A stretch of 20,106 bases of DNA from assembly GCA_905397405.1 (NCBI GenBank), contig CAJPVJ010000835.1:1-20106 (forward strand), read 5' to 3'. Position 1 is the first letter of the stretch; each line of letters opens with the position of its first letter. The notes below the pieces were generated by a model, which was not told where the DNA came from, searched no databases, and was given only the letters and a program-made list of their open reading frames with translations. The position numbers were made by a program, and so were the translations under genes. Of this stretch, positions 9,986-19,303 are shown piece after piece. The DNA comes from Oppiella nova (taxonomy: Eukaryota; Arthropoda; Arachnida; Sarcoptiformes; Oppiidae).

Positions 9986-11371
9986 ATGGATTCAAATATG
10001 AAAAATATATGTAACAGAATTGAATGGACTGATAAATGTATTAGTTTTATGGGTCAGCATGTATATAAATTTGGTGTATCTCTGTATAATAATGGCTCAA
10101 GTAAACGTAAATTCATTTATAATCCAATTCTTATTACAATTATTTGCATGATTTTTATATCCCGTGAATTGGTATCTCTTGTATTAAATGACAGACAATT
10201 GAGTCTAATATTAGGCGATGTGTCACACAATTGGAAATTGAAGTTCATATGGAATTTAGTAACTAGTATGGCCATGGTTACTACAGTTTCCGTTCAGGAC
10301 TTACATTTGGTGTATTATTTGAATAATGAGTTTCCATTAAAACCAAGAATTGAAATGAAAAATAAGAATTTGGGAAAAAAGTCTGAATTATTGTTTGCGA
10401 CATTGGATATAATAACAGTGAAAATATTCCCAGCTTGCTGCTTTACTTTATCACTATTAACCCTATCACTAAGCTATACATTGTATGAAATATTATTTTA
10501 TGGAGTTCCCTGGAGCATTTTATTTGCAATTACTTGCACCTATGGTCCACAAAGTTTCATTTTGCATATTTGCTACTTTTGTTTAACTTCATATAAATTT
10601 AGGTTAATGATAGAACTGGAAAATCATAAACTAACCATGCTCAATCCAACGGTTTCTAACAAACAAATGTTAAAACAAAAGTTTAAGAAAATTAAAAGAA
10701 AAATTTTCCAAATTAACTCCGAAATTCAGTTGAGTAATAAATTTTGGTCAAAATGATTGGCATTGCAATGGTTATTAATTTTAGGTGCGACCGCACCTTT
10801 CGCCACAAATTTATTTTTTGGAGAAATTCATGGAGTTATGCTTTTATTGACTTCATTCATATTCATACTTTTGATTATGTATTGCATATTCATTAATATA
10901 TTCGCGATTCTTGTTCATAAGGAATCTAATAAAACGTTTCCCTCATTGAATACATTTTATCTGAAATGCAATAAATATTCAGTTTTTTCGTATTTGAATG
11001 TCAAGGTAAGTATCGGATAAACCTATAAATTATAATTATTTAATTATTTAGTTACCGGTAATTATAATTTTTAAATAGGCTACAATTTATAATCTCTATT
11101 TTGATTATTTATTCCTAAAGTTGATGACATTATTGGAAATAAGTTCATCAAAACGTGTGGGATATTACTGTTTGAATCTATTTATAATCAATGAGAAAGT
11201 CTTTTATGAGGTCAATATTTTATTATCGCATTATTATCTTGATTTTGAACAATTTATACATTGAACTTGTTTTTAATTGAAATTATTTTATTATAGCTAA
11301 TGGTGATATTAACGGCATTTACTTTAAAATTGATTCAAATAACACTTTACGGAAGTGATTTAATAAAATAA
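9986..11371 (+). pseudogene. Gustatory-receptor-like seven-membrane-segment gene, copy 1 (internal stop)
   Basis: The start ATG at 9986 has a good context (caccATGG). Exons are 9986-11005, 11121-11210 (90 bases) and 11297-11371, with phase-0 GT-AG introns of 115 and 86 bases; the first donor is AAG|GTAAGT. Hydrophobic segments fit seven membrane passes: two before residue 110, two between about 145 and 205, two after the long intracellular loop, and a last one in exon 3 (AFTLKLIQITLYG). The exon 2-3 layout and the closing LIQ motif resemble the arthropod gustatory receptor family, ligand-gated channels of taste neurons. One in-frame TGA at 10754-10756 replaces the second Trp of a motif that reads FWSKW or FWSIW in the other copies; everything after it is intact. 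It is therefore a recent pseudogene, a polymorphism, or a read-through gene. Confidence 0.68.
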
Positions 11372-12080
11372 TAATTACTGTTAGTTATGCTAATTAAGCT
11401 GTATTATTGAAGTTATTTAGTTTTAAATGTTTAGAAATGCTTTTAAAATGTTTATATTAATTTTTATATTATGAATCCTAATTTAGTATTATAAAATATT
11501 ATATTTAAAATTTTCAAACGATATCAAAGGATATAAACGTAATTCAAATAAGGTTGTTTTAAATTTAGAAATTAATGTTCAAATATTATATGATGATTTT
11601 GAAATATTAATTATGGAAACAATAATAAGCATACATATGTACTTTATTTGTTCATATGACAGAGTCCATGATAGACCATAATATTATGATAGTTCATAGA
11701 CAATAAAAAATATCAGTTTCTTCAGCACATTTGAAAATAATTCATTTAATTACTTTGTAATACAATATATTATTGTTATAATTATTGTAAAAATTTCCAC
11801 TGTAATAATTTCCAATGTAATAATTATTGTAATAATAATTGAATAATAATTATAATAATAGTTCATAATGAATTTTAATGCAAATTAGCTTTAATATTAA
11901 TTGAAGAATGCATTATGAACTAAAGTTAATTACAATCAAAATACAAATGTTTGAAAAATAAAAATAAAACAGTATTGCACTCAAATGAGTTCGTGTGTCT
12001 TTAGATTTAATCTTATTTATATATCGGTTAATATAATATTTTAAGTAACTTTCATAAAGGAAAATTGAAATTTAAAATCC
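11372..12080. other. AT-rich spacer with simple repeats and a hairpin
   Basis: No gene is visible. Around 11791-11823 a unit of about 15 bases (atttccactgtaata, then atttccaatgtaata) is repeated in tandem within a TAA/ATT-rich stretch. A 12-base inverted repeat, tagttcataatg at 11859-11870 and its complement at 11911-11922, encloses a 40-base loop. Confidence 0.5.
11859..11922. repeat. Imperfect hairpin with a perfect 12-base stem
   Basis: The bases tagttcataatg at 11859-11870 are complementary to 11911-11922, with a 40-base AT-rich loop. It may be a small foldback element or a chance structure in AT-rich DNA. No target-site duplication is clear. Confidence 0.45.
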
Positions 12081-12274
12081 GTTCAAATATGAATAAAATA
12101 CTAAATCGTATAAAATGGACCGAAAGTTGCATTGAATTTATTGGTCAGCATTTGCACAGAATTGGATTATCACTGCATACTAATGGCTCACATAAACGTA
12201 CACTTATAGTTCAAATATGAATAAAATACTAAATCGTATAAAATGGACCGAAAGTTGCATTGAATTTATTGGTC
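12081..12274 (+). repeat. Exact 66-base direct duplication inside the N-terminus of receptor copy 2
   Basis: Bases 12081-12146 and 12209-12274 are identical over all 66 positions. The unit contains the start ATG and the first 19 codons of the receptor-like gene (12089 onward). The second copy interrupts the frame where the first membrane segment should begin, and the frame ends at 12218-12220. Perfect identity means the duplication is recent. Confidence 0.9.
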
Positions 12275-13602
12275 TCGTAAACGTGTCTTAACCTAATAGT
12301 GACGTATGATTACCGAGTGTATTTGCATGTGAATAAATATTAGGTTAAGAATAACATTAATAAATACGCCACAAATATAGTGCTCTTAACCATAGAGAAA
12401 AATCAAATGACAGACAATTAAGTCTAATATTAGGCGATGTGTCACACAATTGGAAATTGAAGTTCGTATGGAATTCAATGACTATTATAGCGATCATAAC
12501 TACCAGTGCAGTACAGGCTTTACATTTGGCATTTTACTTAAACAATGAACATCCTATTGAATTTAATAAAGCACTAGGTCATCACTTAATAAGTAATAAA
12601 ACAAAATTATTTTTTAGACTATTAATTACTTTATTTGAGCGAATTGTACCACCATGCTGCTTTTTATTATCATTTCTAACCTTATCTGTGAGCTATTCTT
12701 TACTCGATTCAATAATGTATGGTATACCCTGGAGCATTTTGTTTTGTTTAGTGGCACTGTATGGGATTCCCTGTTTTATTTGGCATATTTGCTATTTTTG
12801 TTTAACTGCCTATAGATTTAAACTATTGCTTCAATTTAATAATTATATTCTCCAACAAATTAATTGCTTAAACATTAGTAATAGTAAAATGTATTTAAAA
12901 CTATTAAAATGTATTTCAAAAACATTTCATATTTACTCTGATATCAATGAAAGTAATAGATTTTGGTCAATATGGTTAGCCATACAGTGGTTATGTTTAT
13001 TATGTGTGTCGGCACCCTTTATCACCCAGGTGTTTTTTGGTGAAGTTCAAATATTTATGCTTATATTTATGGTGTTTATTATCCCACTACTGGTTATGTA
13101 TTGCATTTTTATTAATATCTCTGCAATTCTCTTACATAAAGAATCCAATAAGACGTTTGATTTAATAAATAACTTTCATTGTAAAAAATTTAAAAATTCA
13201 AATTCTTTACATAGAATTAAGGTATATAATATATAAGGCCCTTATAGATAACTTATATACTATATATGTACTAAAGAATAAAAACCTCTGTTGTCTAACT
13301 TATTCTGTCAAATAGTGTTAATATTTCATATTAAATGAATACGTAAAGTAAATGTTAAATTATATAACTAATTAATTTATTCAAATATTTATTTAGATAA
13401 TGGTATTACTTGAAACATGTTCATCGAAACGTGTCGGGTATTATTGTTGGAAACTATTTTTAATTAATCAACAAGTTTTTTATCAGGTATTTTTCTTTTT
13501 GTGTGTGAATAATATATAATACATAATTGTTATTTCTAGCTTATTTCATTGATAACAGCATTTACAGTAAAATTGGTGCAATTTATTTTATATGGGAACT
13601 AA
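12089..13602 (+). pseudogene. Gustatory-receptor-like gene, copy 2 (N-terminus rearranged)
   Basis: The ATG at 12089 opens a normal family N-terminus (MNKILNRIKW, then CIEFIGQ and NGSHKR), but the frame stops after 43 codons because a 66-base duplication and unrelated sequence replace the first membrane segment. The family sequence resumes at about 12406 (NDRQLSLILGDVSHNW) and runs intact to 13221. Exons at 13397-13486 (90 bases) and 13540-13602 then follow, across introns of 175 and 53 bases. The last membrane segment reads AFTVKLVQFILYG, close to the gustatory receptor ending. From about 12640 on the sequence is closest to copy 3 (ALYGIPCFIW), while the block at 12406-12475 is almost identical to copies 1 and 4, so the gene may be a conversion mosaic. 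Without the first membrane segment it is unlikely to make a working receptor, unless an unseen upstream exon supplies one. Confidence 0.65.
12287..12349. repeat. 63-base foldback sequence with 12-base perfect inverted ends
   Basis: CTTAACCTAATA at 12287-12298 is exactly complementary to 12338-12349, with a 39-base spacer. It lies between the duplicated N-terminal segment and the point where the receptor sequence resumes. It may be a remnant of a small palindromic mobile element, but no flanking target duplication is evident. Confidence 0.55.
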
Positions 13603-13933
13603 TTATATGGTATATCTTTATATATCATTAATATAATAGTGTATTAAAATTGCATATTTACATAATGTATAATAAATATACTTTAAGGGCTACCTTATCA
13701 ATGTTATTTATGTCATTATATTATAATTTATTTAAAATATTAGTTTTACTGAAATACCATTTATTTTTGAATAATTGCTATAATAAAACATTAGACTCAA
13801 AATCGATAATACTTTGGCATAAGTATAATAAATGATCGTTTAAGATATTGAGTACCGGTAGATATTTGCTTATTTCTCAATTTAATTTGTTTTGCATTTC
13901 AAAAATATTTTTGAAAACATCAGATTTGTGGAA
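13603..13933. other. Short AT-rich spacer between receptor copies 2 and 3
   Basis: No supported gene. An AT-rich open frame at 13650-13835 has no recognisable domain and probably arises by chance. A TACCGGTA palindrome lies at 13853-13860, about 75 bases before the start of copy 3. Confidence 0.5.
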
Positions 13934-15267
13934 ATGGAGAGAATAGACACACAAATTTTATTGAGAATTCAATGGACCGACAAATGCATTGATTTTGTCG
14001 GTCAGTATTTGTATAAAATAGGAATATCTCTCTATAATGACGGCTCAACGAAACGTAAATTCATTTATAATCCAATAGTTATTACCTTTGTTTATATGAC
14101 ACTATTTGCAAGAGATTTAGTGTCACTTGTCATGAATGACCGACACTTGAGTCTGATGTTAGGGGATATGGCATTCAATTGGAAATATAAATTCATATGG
14201 AATTCACTGGTGATCATTGCAATGGGAACTACAACTTGTGTTCAATGTTTGCATTTTGGCTATTATTTGAATAATGAATTTCCCCTCAAAACAGAGAATG
14301 TCTTGAATTATAGATTTTTAGACAACAAATCAAAATTATTTTTCACAATAAGTGATATAATCTTTGAAAAACTAGTACCACCTTGCACATTCCTTATGCC
14401 ACTCTTAACATTGGCAATGAGTTGTACCATATTCGAGTTATTAGTATATGGCTTACCCTGGAGTATTATGCTTGGATTAGCGGCGTTATATGGCATACCC
14501 TGTTTCATTTGGAATATATACTACTTTTGTCTAATTGCTTATAGATTTAAGTTAAAGCTTGAATTACAGAATCATTACTTTGGTCACACACAATCAATAT
14601 TATTTAGAAGGCATAAATTTTTGGAGCAATGGTTGTTGAAAATATTTTCTAAGATATTTCAAACCCACTCTGATATTGATATAAGTAATGAGTTTTGGTC
14701 CAAATGGATGGCCATTCAGTGGATGTGTCTGTTGGCAGTGTCGGCCCCTTTCACTATTCACATGCTTTTCGGAGAATTTCAGATATTTATGTTTTGTTTC
14801 ACACTTTTTATTTACCCGCTTTTGATTATGTATTGCCTTTGCATTAATATCTCAGCCATTATTGTTCATAAGGAGTCAAATAAAACATTAAAATTAATAA
14901 CTAAACTACATTATAAATGTAAACAATATTCGTATTCATCTAATTTAAATATTAAGGTAAGTATTTATAAGAGTTTATGTTTTAAATAAAATATTAAATA
15001 CTACAAAATAGTGTTTTATTATTCTTAAAGGTTATGACATTATTGGAAATATGTTCATCAAAACGTGTGGGATATTATTGCTGGAAACTATTTCTAATAA
15101 CTCAAAAAGTTTATTTTCAGGTAATTTTTAATTATTCATAAATTAATTTAAAGTTAAGCTGTATTAATTAAATTTAAATTAACTTATTTTTCTAGTTATT
15201 GGCCGTAATTATTGCTTTTACATTAAAATTGGTTCAAGTAATTCTTTATGGAGAAAAATTGATGTAA
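13934..15267 (+). CDS. Gustatory-receptor-like seven-membrane-segment protein, copy 3 (intact, 394 aa)
   Basis: The start is ATG 13934 (MERIDTQILL), aligned with the starts of copies 1 and 2; the frame extends further upstream without an ATG. Exons are 13934-14956, 15031-15120 (90 bases) and 15196-15267, with phase-0 GT-AG introns of 74 and 75 bases. The conserved N-terminus (QWTDKCIDFVGQYLYKIG) precedes membrane segments near residues 46-68, 86-110, 146-170 and 173-203. A loop of about 60 residues ending in EFWSKW follows, then segments near 266-290 and 292-318, and a final one in exon 3 (AFTLKLVQVILYG). Seven segments, a long intracellular loop and short phase-0 terminal exons with a closing LVQ/LIQ motif fit the arthropod gustatory receptor family. 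That family consists of ligand-gated cation channels with the N-terminus inside the cell. It is the only copy here without a defect. Sequence divergence makes the family call probable rather than certain, and the ligand cannot be guessed. Confidence 0.72.
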
Positions 15268-15950
15268 TGTTAGCATTATTTTTATAAATACTCTGTATAG
15301 TATACGTATATATTGTTTGTACTTCTAATCGTTTGTAATAATTAAAATTATTAAGTACACTATATTACGTAAATAAATGTGAATTTAAATTTCTTAAAAT
15401 AACTTCATTTGTTTTTATCATAATAAATAATATATCATTTGATGTAACATACATATAAAAGTATTTATTTGATTTATTATAACTAGTCTATTTTATTTAT
15501 CGTTAACCTTAGGGTCACATAAAATAATTTATAAAGTCATTTAAAATATACATTCAAATGAAGGCTAAGAAAATATATGGAATTACAGTAAAAGTCAAAC
15601 ATAAGAGTGGATCTAAGATTAAAACCATAGAAATTATAAGACAATAGGAGATTCACTCCATAATATATTTCTTTGCTTTTCATAAATAATATATTTTTTT
15701 TGTCACACACTTGTACCTAAAAGTAATTATTTTGATTTATTATGATTAGGTCTATTTGAATTATTGATTTTTCATATTACATAATAATAATGGTATATTT
15801 TATGATTCTTATTTACCGTATATTCACTCATAAACATCAAATTGAACTCAAGTGATTCAAATCAATTCATTTGTAGTTAATTGTAAATTTTGATAATATA
15901 ACGTTACCTAAATGTATACTTTTTCTATACAGTTTCTTAACTCACCTGGC
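15268..15950. other. AT-rich spacer with a duplicated receptor 5' flank
   Basis: No gene is visible. Bases about 15735-15830 resemble 9815-9930 upstream of receptor copy 1; the shared words include attgatttttcatatt and ttatttacc followed by tatattca. This is the promoter-side flank of the duplicated receptor unit. A possible AATAAA for copy 3 lies at 15372-15377. Confidence 0.5.
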
Positions 15951-15952
15951 TA

Positions 15953-17215
15953 CTTTGTATTCATTTTATCAGCCAGTATATTTATAAAATAGGAATATCT
16001 CTGTATAATAATGGCTCAAATAAACGTAAATACATTTACAATCCAATTATCGCTGCAATTCTTTATGTGATTTTTATATCACGAGAATTGGTATCTCTTG
16101 TATTAAATGACAGACAATTGAGTCTATTATTAGGCGATGTGTCACACAATTGGAAATTGAAATTCATATGGAATTCAATGACTATAATTGCGATGATAAC
16201 TGCCGGTGCTGTTCAGGGCTTACATTTGGTGTATTATTTGAAAAATGAATTTCCTTTAAAACCTACAAATGAATTAAAAATTACTAATCTTGGTAAAAGG
16301 TCAAGAATATTCTTTACAACAATTAAAGTCGTATTTGAGAAATTATTCCCACCTTGCTGTTTTATGATGTCATTTCTAACGTTATCGTTAAGCTATACAT
16401 TGTATGAGATATTATTTTATGCGATTCCCTGGAGCATTTTATTTGCATTTATTTGTACTTATGGCCCGCAATGTTACGTTTGGCATATTTGCTACTTTTG
16501 TTTAACAGCCTACAGATTTAAATTGATGATTGAACTGGAAAATTATAAACTATCCATGCTAAATCCAGTTGTACCCAACAAACTGCTACTGAAACAACAA
16601 TTTATGTCTATTGCCCGCAAAATGTTTGATATCTTTTTCGAAATTCATTTGAGTAATAAGTTTTGGTCAAAATGGCTGGCATTGCAATGGATGTGCATAT
16701 TAGGTATATCCGCACCTTTCGTAACGAATATGTTTTTTGGAGAATTTCAAGGATTTATGGTTTTATTCACTTTATTTATGTTTCCACTTTTGATTATGTA
16801 TTGCATATTCATTAATATATTCGCAATTCTGGTTCATAAGGAATCTAATAAAATGTTTGATATATTGAACACATTTTATATGAAATGTAATAAATATTCT
16901 ATTTTATCGTATTTAAATGTAAAGGCAAGTATGAAATATTAAATTTAAATCAACCTAGATTACATTTAAATATTTATTCCTATAGTTGTTGACATTATTG
17001 GAAATAAGTTCATCAAAACGTGTGGGATATTACTGTTTGAATCTATTTATAATCAATGATAATGTATTTTATGAGGTAGTATTACATCATTTTAGCAAAT
17101 AATTGTCAATAAATTTCTAATTTAAATTATTTTATTACAGCTATTGGCTATATTAATGGCATTTACTTTAAAATTGATTCAGTTCATATTCTATGGCAGT
17201 GATTTAATAAAGTAA
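15953..17215 (+). pseudogene. Gustatory-receptor-like gene, copy 4 (decayed N-terminus, GC-AG intron)
   Basis: Recognisable family sequence begins near 15953 (CIHFISQYIYKIGISLYNNG, matching CIDFVGQYLYKIGISLYNDG of copy 3) and runs in one frame to 16923, but no ATG precedes it in that frame before an upstream stop. The first 20 or so residues look eroded. Exons are about 15953-16923, 16986-17075 (90 bases) and 17141-17215, with introns of 62 and 65 bases. The first donor is AAG|GCAAGT instead of the AAG|GTAAGT of copies 1 and 3, a classic GC-AG intron that can still splice. Membrane segments match copy 3, and the last reads AFTLKLIQFILYG. It is closest to copy 1. The sequence from 16755 on is repeated in reverse orientation at the right edge. 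A start in an unseen upstream exon would rescue the gene; otherwise it is a young pseudogene. Confidence 0.66.
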
Positions 17216-17999
17216 CAATTCAATACAAAAAATTATTATTAAACATTAATTCATTTGTTTATATTGGTAAGTGTTATATACAGTATAAGTTATTCAAAAT
17301 TGTGTTATTATAAAACAGAAAACATAGCAAGGACATAAAACTAATTAAAATAAGGATGTTTTGAATATATACTTAATTTATTTATAAATTCTTATGCATT
17401 CATTTAATTAACTGTATTTTTCTGAAATCATTGCATAGTTTCTAATTTTAAATTTTCACATTTGATTGCAAATTATTAACGAATACTAATTCAATGCTCA
17501 GACAATTATTTTTGTATCTTTTTGTAATACCGGTAATAATAAAATTTATATGAATAAATTATTTTTCAATACATATGATTAAAAATATTGTTTTCTCATT
17601 CAATCATTATACTGTAGGACAGAGTCCGACTGCCTGTTCATATTACAGGTAATAGTATCTTTAGTATACACAGTTATACAGTATAATTATGAATAAAATG
17701 TTATGCAATACTGTCGGACACTCACTGTCCACTTCATACAACAAACTAATTTTAAAAAGTCAACAAATACTGCAATACTTTGAATAAAAAGTGTTCAAAT
17801 GGTGTTCACGTGAACGTACAGTACATGTGAGCCATTGGTCAGTATTGGTGCCAAACATTTGAGTCATAAATGATTAGTGAGTTATTGAGTGAACAGTGAG
17901 TTTGAACGCAACAACCCTTTCATAGCTATCACTGATATCATAGTCACCACCGATTGCTGTCTAAGACATGGCTTATTGGGTGGACAGAAGCGGATACGG
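16755..17999 (+). repeat. Left arm of a giant inverted repeat
   Basis: This arm holds the 3' part of receptor copy 4 and about 780 bases of downstream DNA. It is complementary to 18166-20106. The 126 bases nearest the centre (17874-17999) are identical in both arms; further out the arms differ by a few bases per hundred. The match runs on to the window edge on the right side, so the true repeat may be longer. Confidence 0.9.
17216..17967. other. Spacer within the left arm
   Basis: No conserved gene is recognisable downstream of receptor copy 4. The stretch is AT-rich until about 17880 and then becomes GC-richer toward the centre. TACCGGTA lies at 17528-17535. A gtccgac/gtcggac-rich patch occurs at about 17616-17735. 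Confidence 0.45.
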
Positions 18000-18192
18000 A
18001 GGAAGTGGTGGTCGTCCACAACCGAGCGATGCATTTGCCGACAGGTTTCATATGTATACGTCGGGCGCGTGTCTGGACAGCGGAGAGCCGGGCGCGCGGG
18101 CGGGCATTGGGGTCTTCTTCCCCCTCAGCCAACAGCTCAATGTCTGCGAACCACGAGTCGGACTNCCGTATCCGCTTCTGTCCACCCAATAA
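17968..18192 (+). other. GC-rich central segment with open frames, possible exon of an unknown gene
   Basis: The central spacer 18000-18165 is roughly 60 percent GC, far above its surroundings. An ATG at 17968 in a favourable context (agacATGG) opens 74 codons beginning MAYWVDRSGYGGSGGRP, which run through the spacer into the right arm. The first eleven codons lie inside the inverted repeat, so the minus strand starts with the same residues. On the minus strand another frame through the spacer reads DSWFADIELLAEGEEDP, also plausible as protein. The composition suggests coding DNA, perhaps a first exon with its 5' untranslated region, but I recognise no family and cannot choose the strand. Base 18165 is N. 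Confidence 0.3.
18165..18165. other. Ambiguous base at the palindrome boundary
   Basis: The only N in the window lies exactly between the spacer and the first base of the right arm (18166). That points to a low-confidence consensus or a join between contigs at this spot. Confidence 0.9.
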
Positions 18193-18942
18193 GCCATGTC
18201 TTAGACAGCAATCGGTGGTGACTATGATATCAGTGATAGCTATGAAAGGGTTGTTGCGTTCAAACTCACTGTTCACTCAATAACTCACTAATGATTTATG
18301 ACTCAAATGTTTGGCACCAATACTGACCAATGGCTCACATGTACTGTACGTTCACGTGAACACCATTTCAACACTTTTTATTCAAAGTATTGCAGTATTT
18401 GTTCACTTTTTAAAATTAGTTTATTGTATGAAGTGGACAGTGAGTGTCCGACAGTATTGCATAACATTTTATTCATAATTATACTGTATATCTGTGTATA
18501 CCAAAGATACTATTACCGGTAATATGAACAGGTAGTCGGACTCTGTCCTACAGTATAATTGATTGAATGAGAAAACAATATTTGTAAACATAAAAGTATT
18601 GAAAAATAATTTATTCATATATATTTTATGATTACCGGTATTACAAAAAGACACAAAAATCATTGTGTGAGCATTTGAATTAGTATTGGTTAATAATTAA
18701 CAATCAAATGTGAACAGTTAAAATAAGAAATTAAGCAATATTTTCAGAAAAAAACAGTCAATTAATTGAATGTAATATAAATAACGATTGAATGATACAA
18801 AACAAAGTTAATTAAAGCAAATTAAAAGCAAAAGTAAAAATTAATTTGTTTGAATAATAAGAATTCCCACACTATAGTGAGTGATTGGGATATATTGTAG
18901 GGACAGGTAGTCACCACTAAAGACAGATTATCATTACTAATT

Positions 18943-19026
18943 GCAGCCATCCTTAGCCAATCGGTCGGCTATTTCATTGCCCTTTACTTCTTGATGTGCG
19001 GCCACTTTGTTCTCATGGATATAAAA
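18943..19026 (-). mobile_element. RNase H domain fragment, probably from a LINE
   Basis: Minus-strand translation gives AAHQEVKGNEIADRLAKDG, which matches the C-terminal RNase H motif (HxxVKGNExADxLAKxG) of non-LTR retrotransposons of the I, R1 or Jockey groups. It retains the final catalytic-region Asp of NEIAD. Only about 28 codons are recognisable, with neither reverse transcriptase nor endonuclease nearby, so it is a short relic. A relic of cellular RNase H1 or of another retroelement cannot be excluded. Confidence 0.6.
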
Positions 19027-19073
19027 TTTATATTATAAATACATATCAATTAATAATTAATTATTAATTAGTG

Positions 19074-19094
19074 GAGAGAGAGAGAGAGAGAGAG
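19074..19094. repeat. (GA)n microsatellite
   Basis: There are about ten and a half GA units with no interruption. On the minus strand this (TC)n run directly follows a tRNA-like stretch, the arrangement of a SINE head followed by a simple-repeat tail. Confidence 0.9.
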
Positions 19095-19156
19095 TTACCG
19101 AACCCATAAGACTGTGGGTCCGTAAATCGAGCTTAACTGCTATAATACTAGACATA
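19095..19156 (-). mobile_element. tRNA-like SINE head remnant (tentative)
   Basis: Read on the minus strand, the 62 bases start GTCTAGTATTATAGCAG, contain an A-box-like TAGCAGTTAAGC, then a CCCA/TGGG pairing, and end with a B-box-like GGTTCGGTAAC next to a (TC)n tail. The spacing of the two boxes, about 30 bases, fits a pol III promoter. The cloverleaf does not fold cleanly, so this is a degraded tRNA-derived SINE or a chance match. Confidence 0.3.
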
Positions 19157-19303
19157 GGGTTGAGAACATAGTTTTAGTTGTATTAAATGTTACAAAATAT
19201 TATACAATTAATAAACAATTTTATGTTTTTGCTATGATATAAGAATAATTATTATTTAACATTCAATACATTGTATATTAAATTTTATTTTGTCTCACTA
19301 ATC

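Larger units (their letters stand above)
18773..19303. mobile_element. Insertion of about 530 bases containing retroelement remnants
   Basis: The left arm passes directly from the equivalent of 18772 to that of about 19304, so this block is an insertion in the right arm or a deletion from the left. It contains a LINE RNase H fragment (18943-19026, minus strand), an AT palindrome, a (GA)n run (19074-19094) and a tRNA-like stretch. No clear target-site duplication is visible at its edges, so it may be a composite of several events. Confidence 0.6.

Noticed and set aside
13650-13835. 61-codon + frame between receptor copies 2 and 3
   Set aside because: Very AT-rich, no domain, no homologous frame beside the other receptor copies.
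14308-14508. Minus-strand frame opposite receptor copy 3
   Set aside because: Antisense to an intact receptor exon, with no independent features.
18298-18663. Small frames on both strands in the right arm
   Set aside because: The matching left-arm sequence does not keep these frames, and they encode nothing recognisable.
19048-19069. 22-base perfect AT palindrome as an origin or regulatory site
   Set aside because: Made only of A and T in a low-complexity run; such palindromes arise easily and nothing else supports a function.
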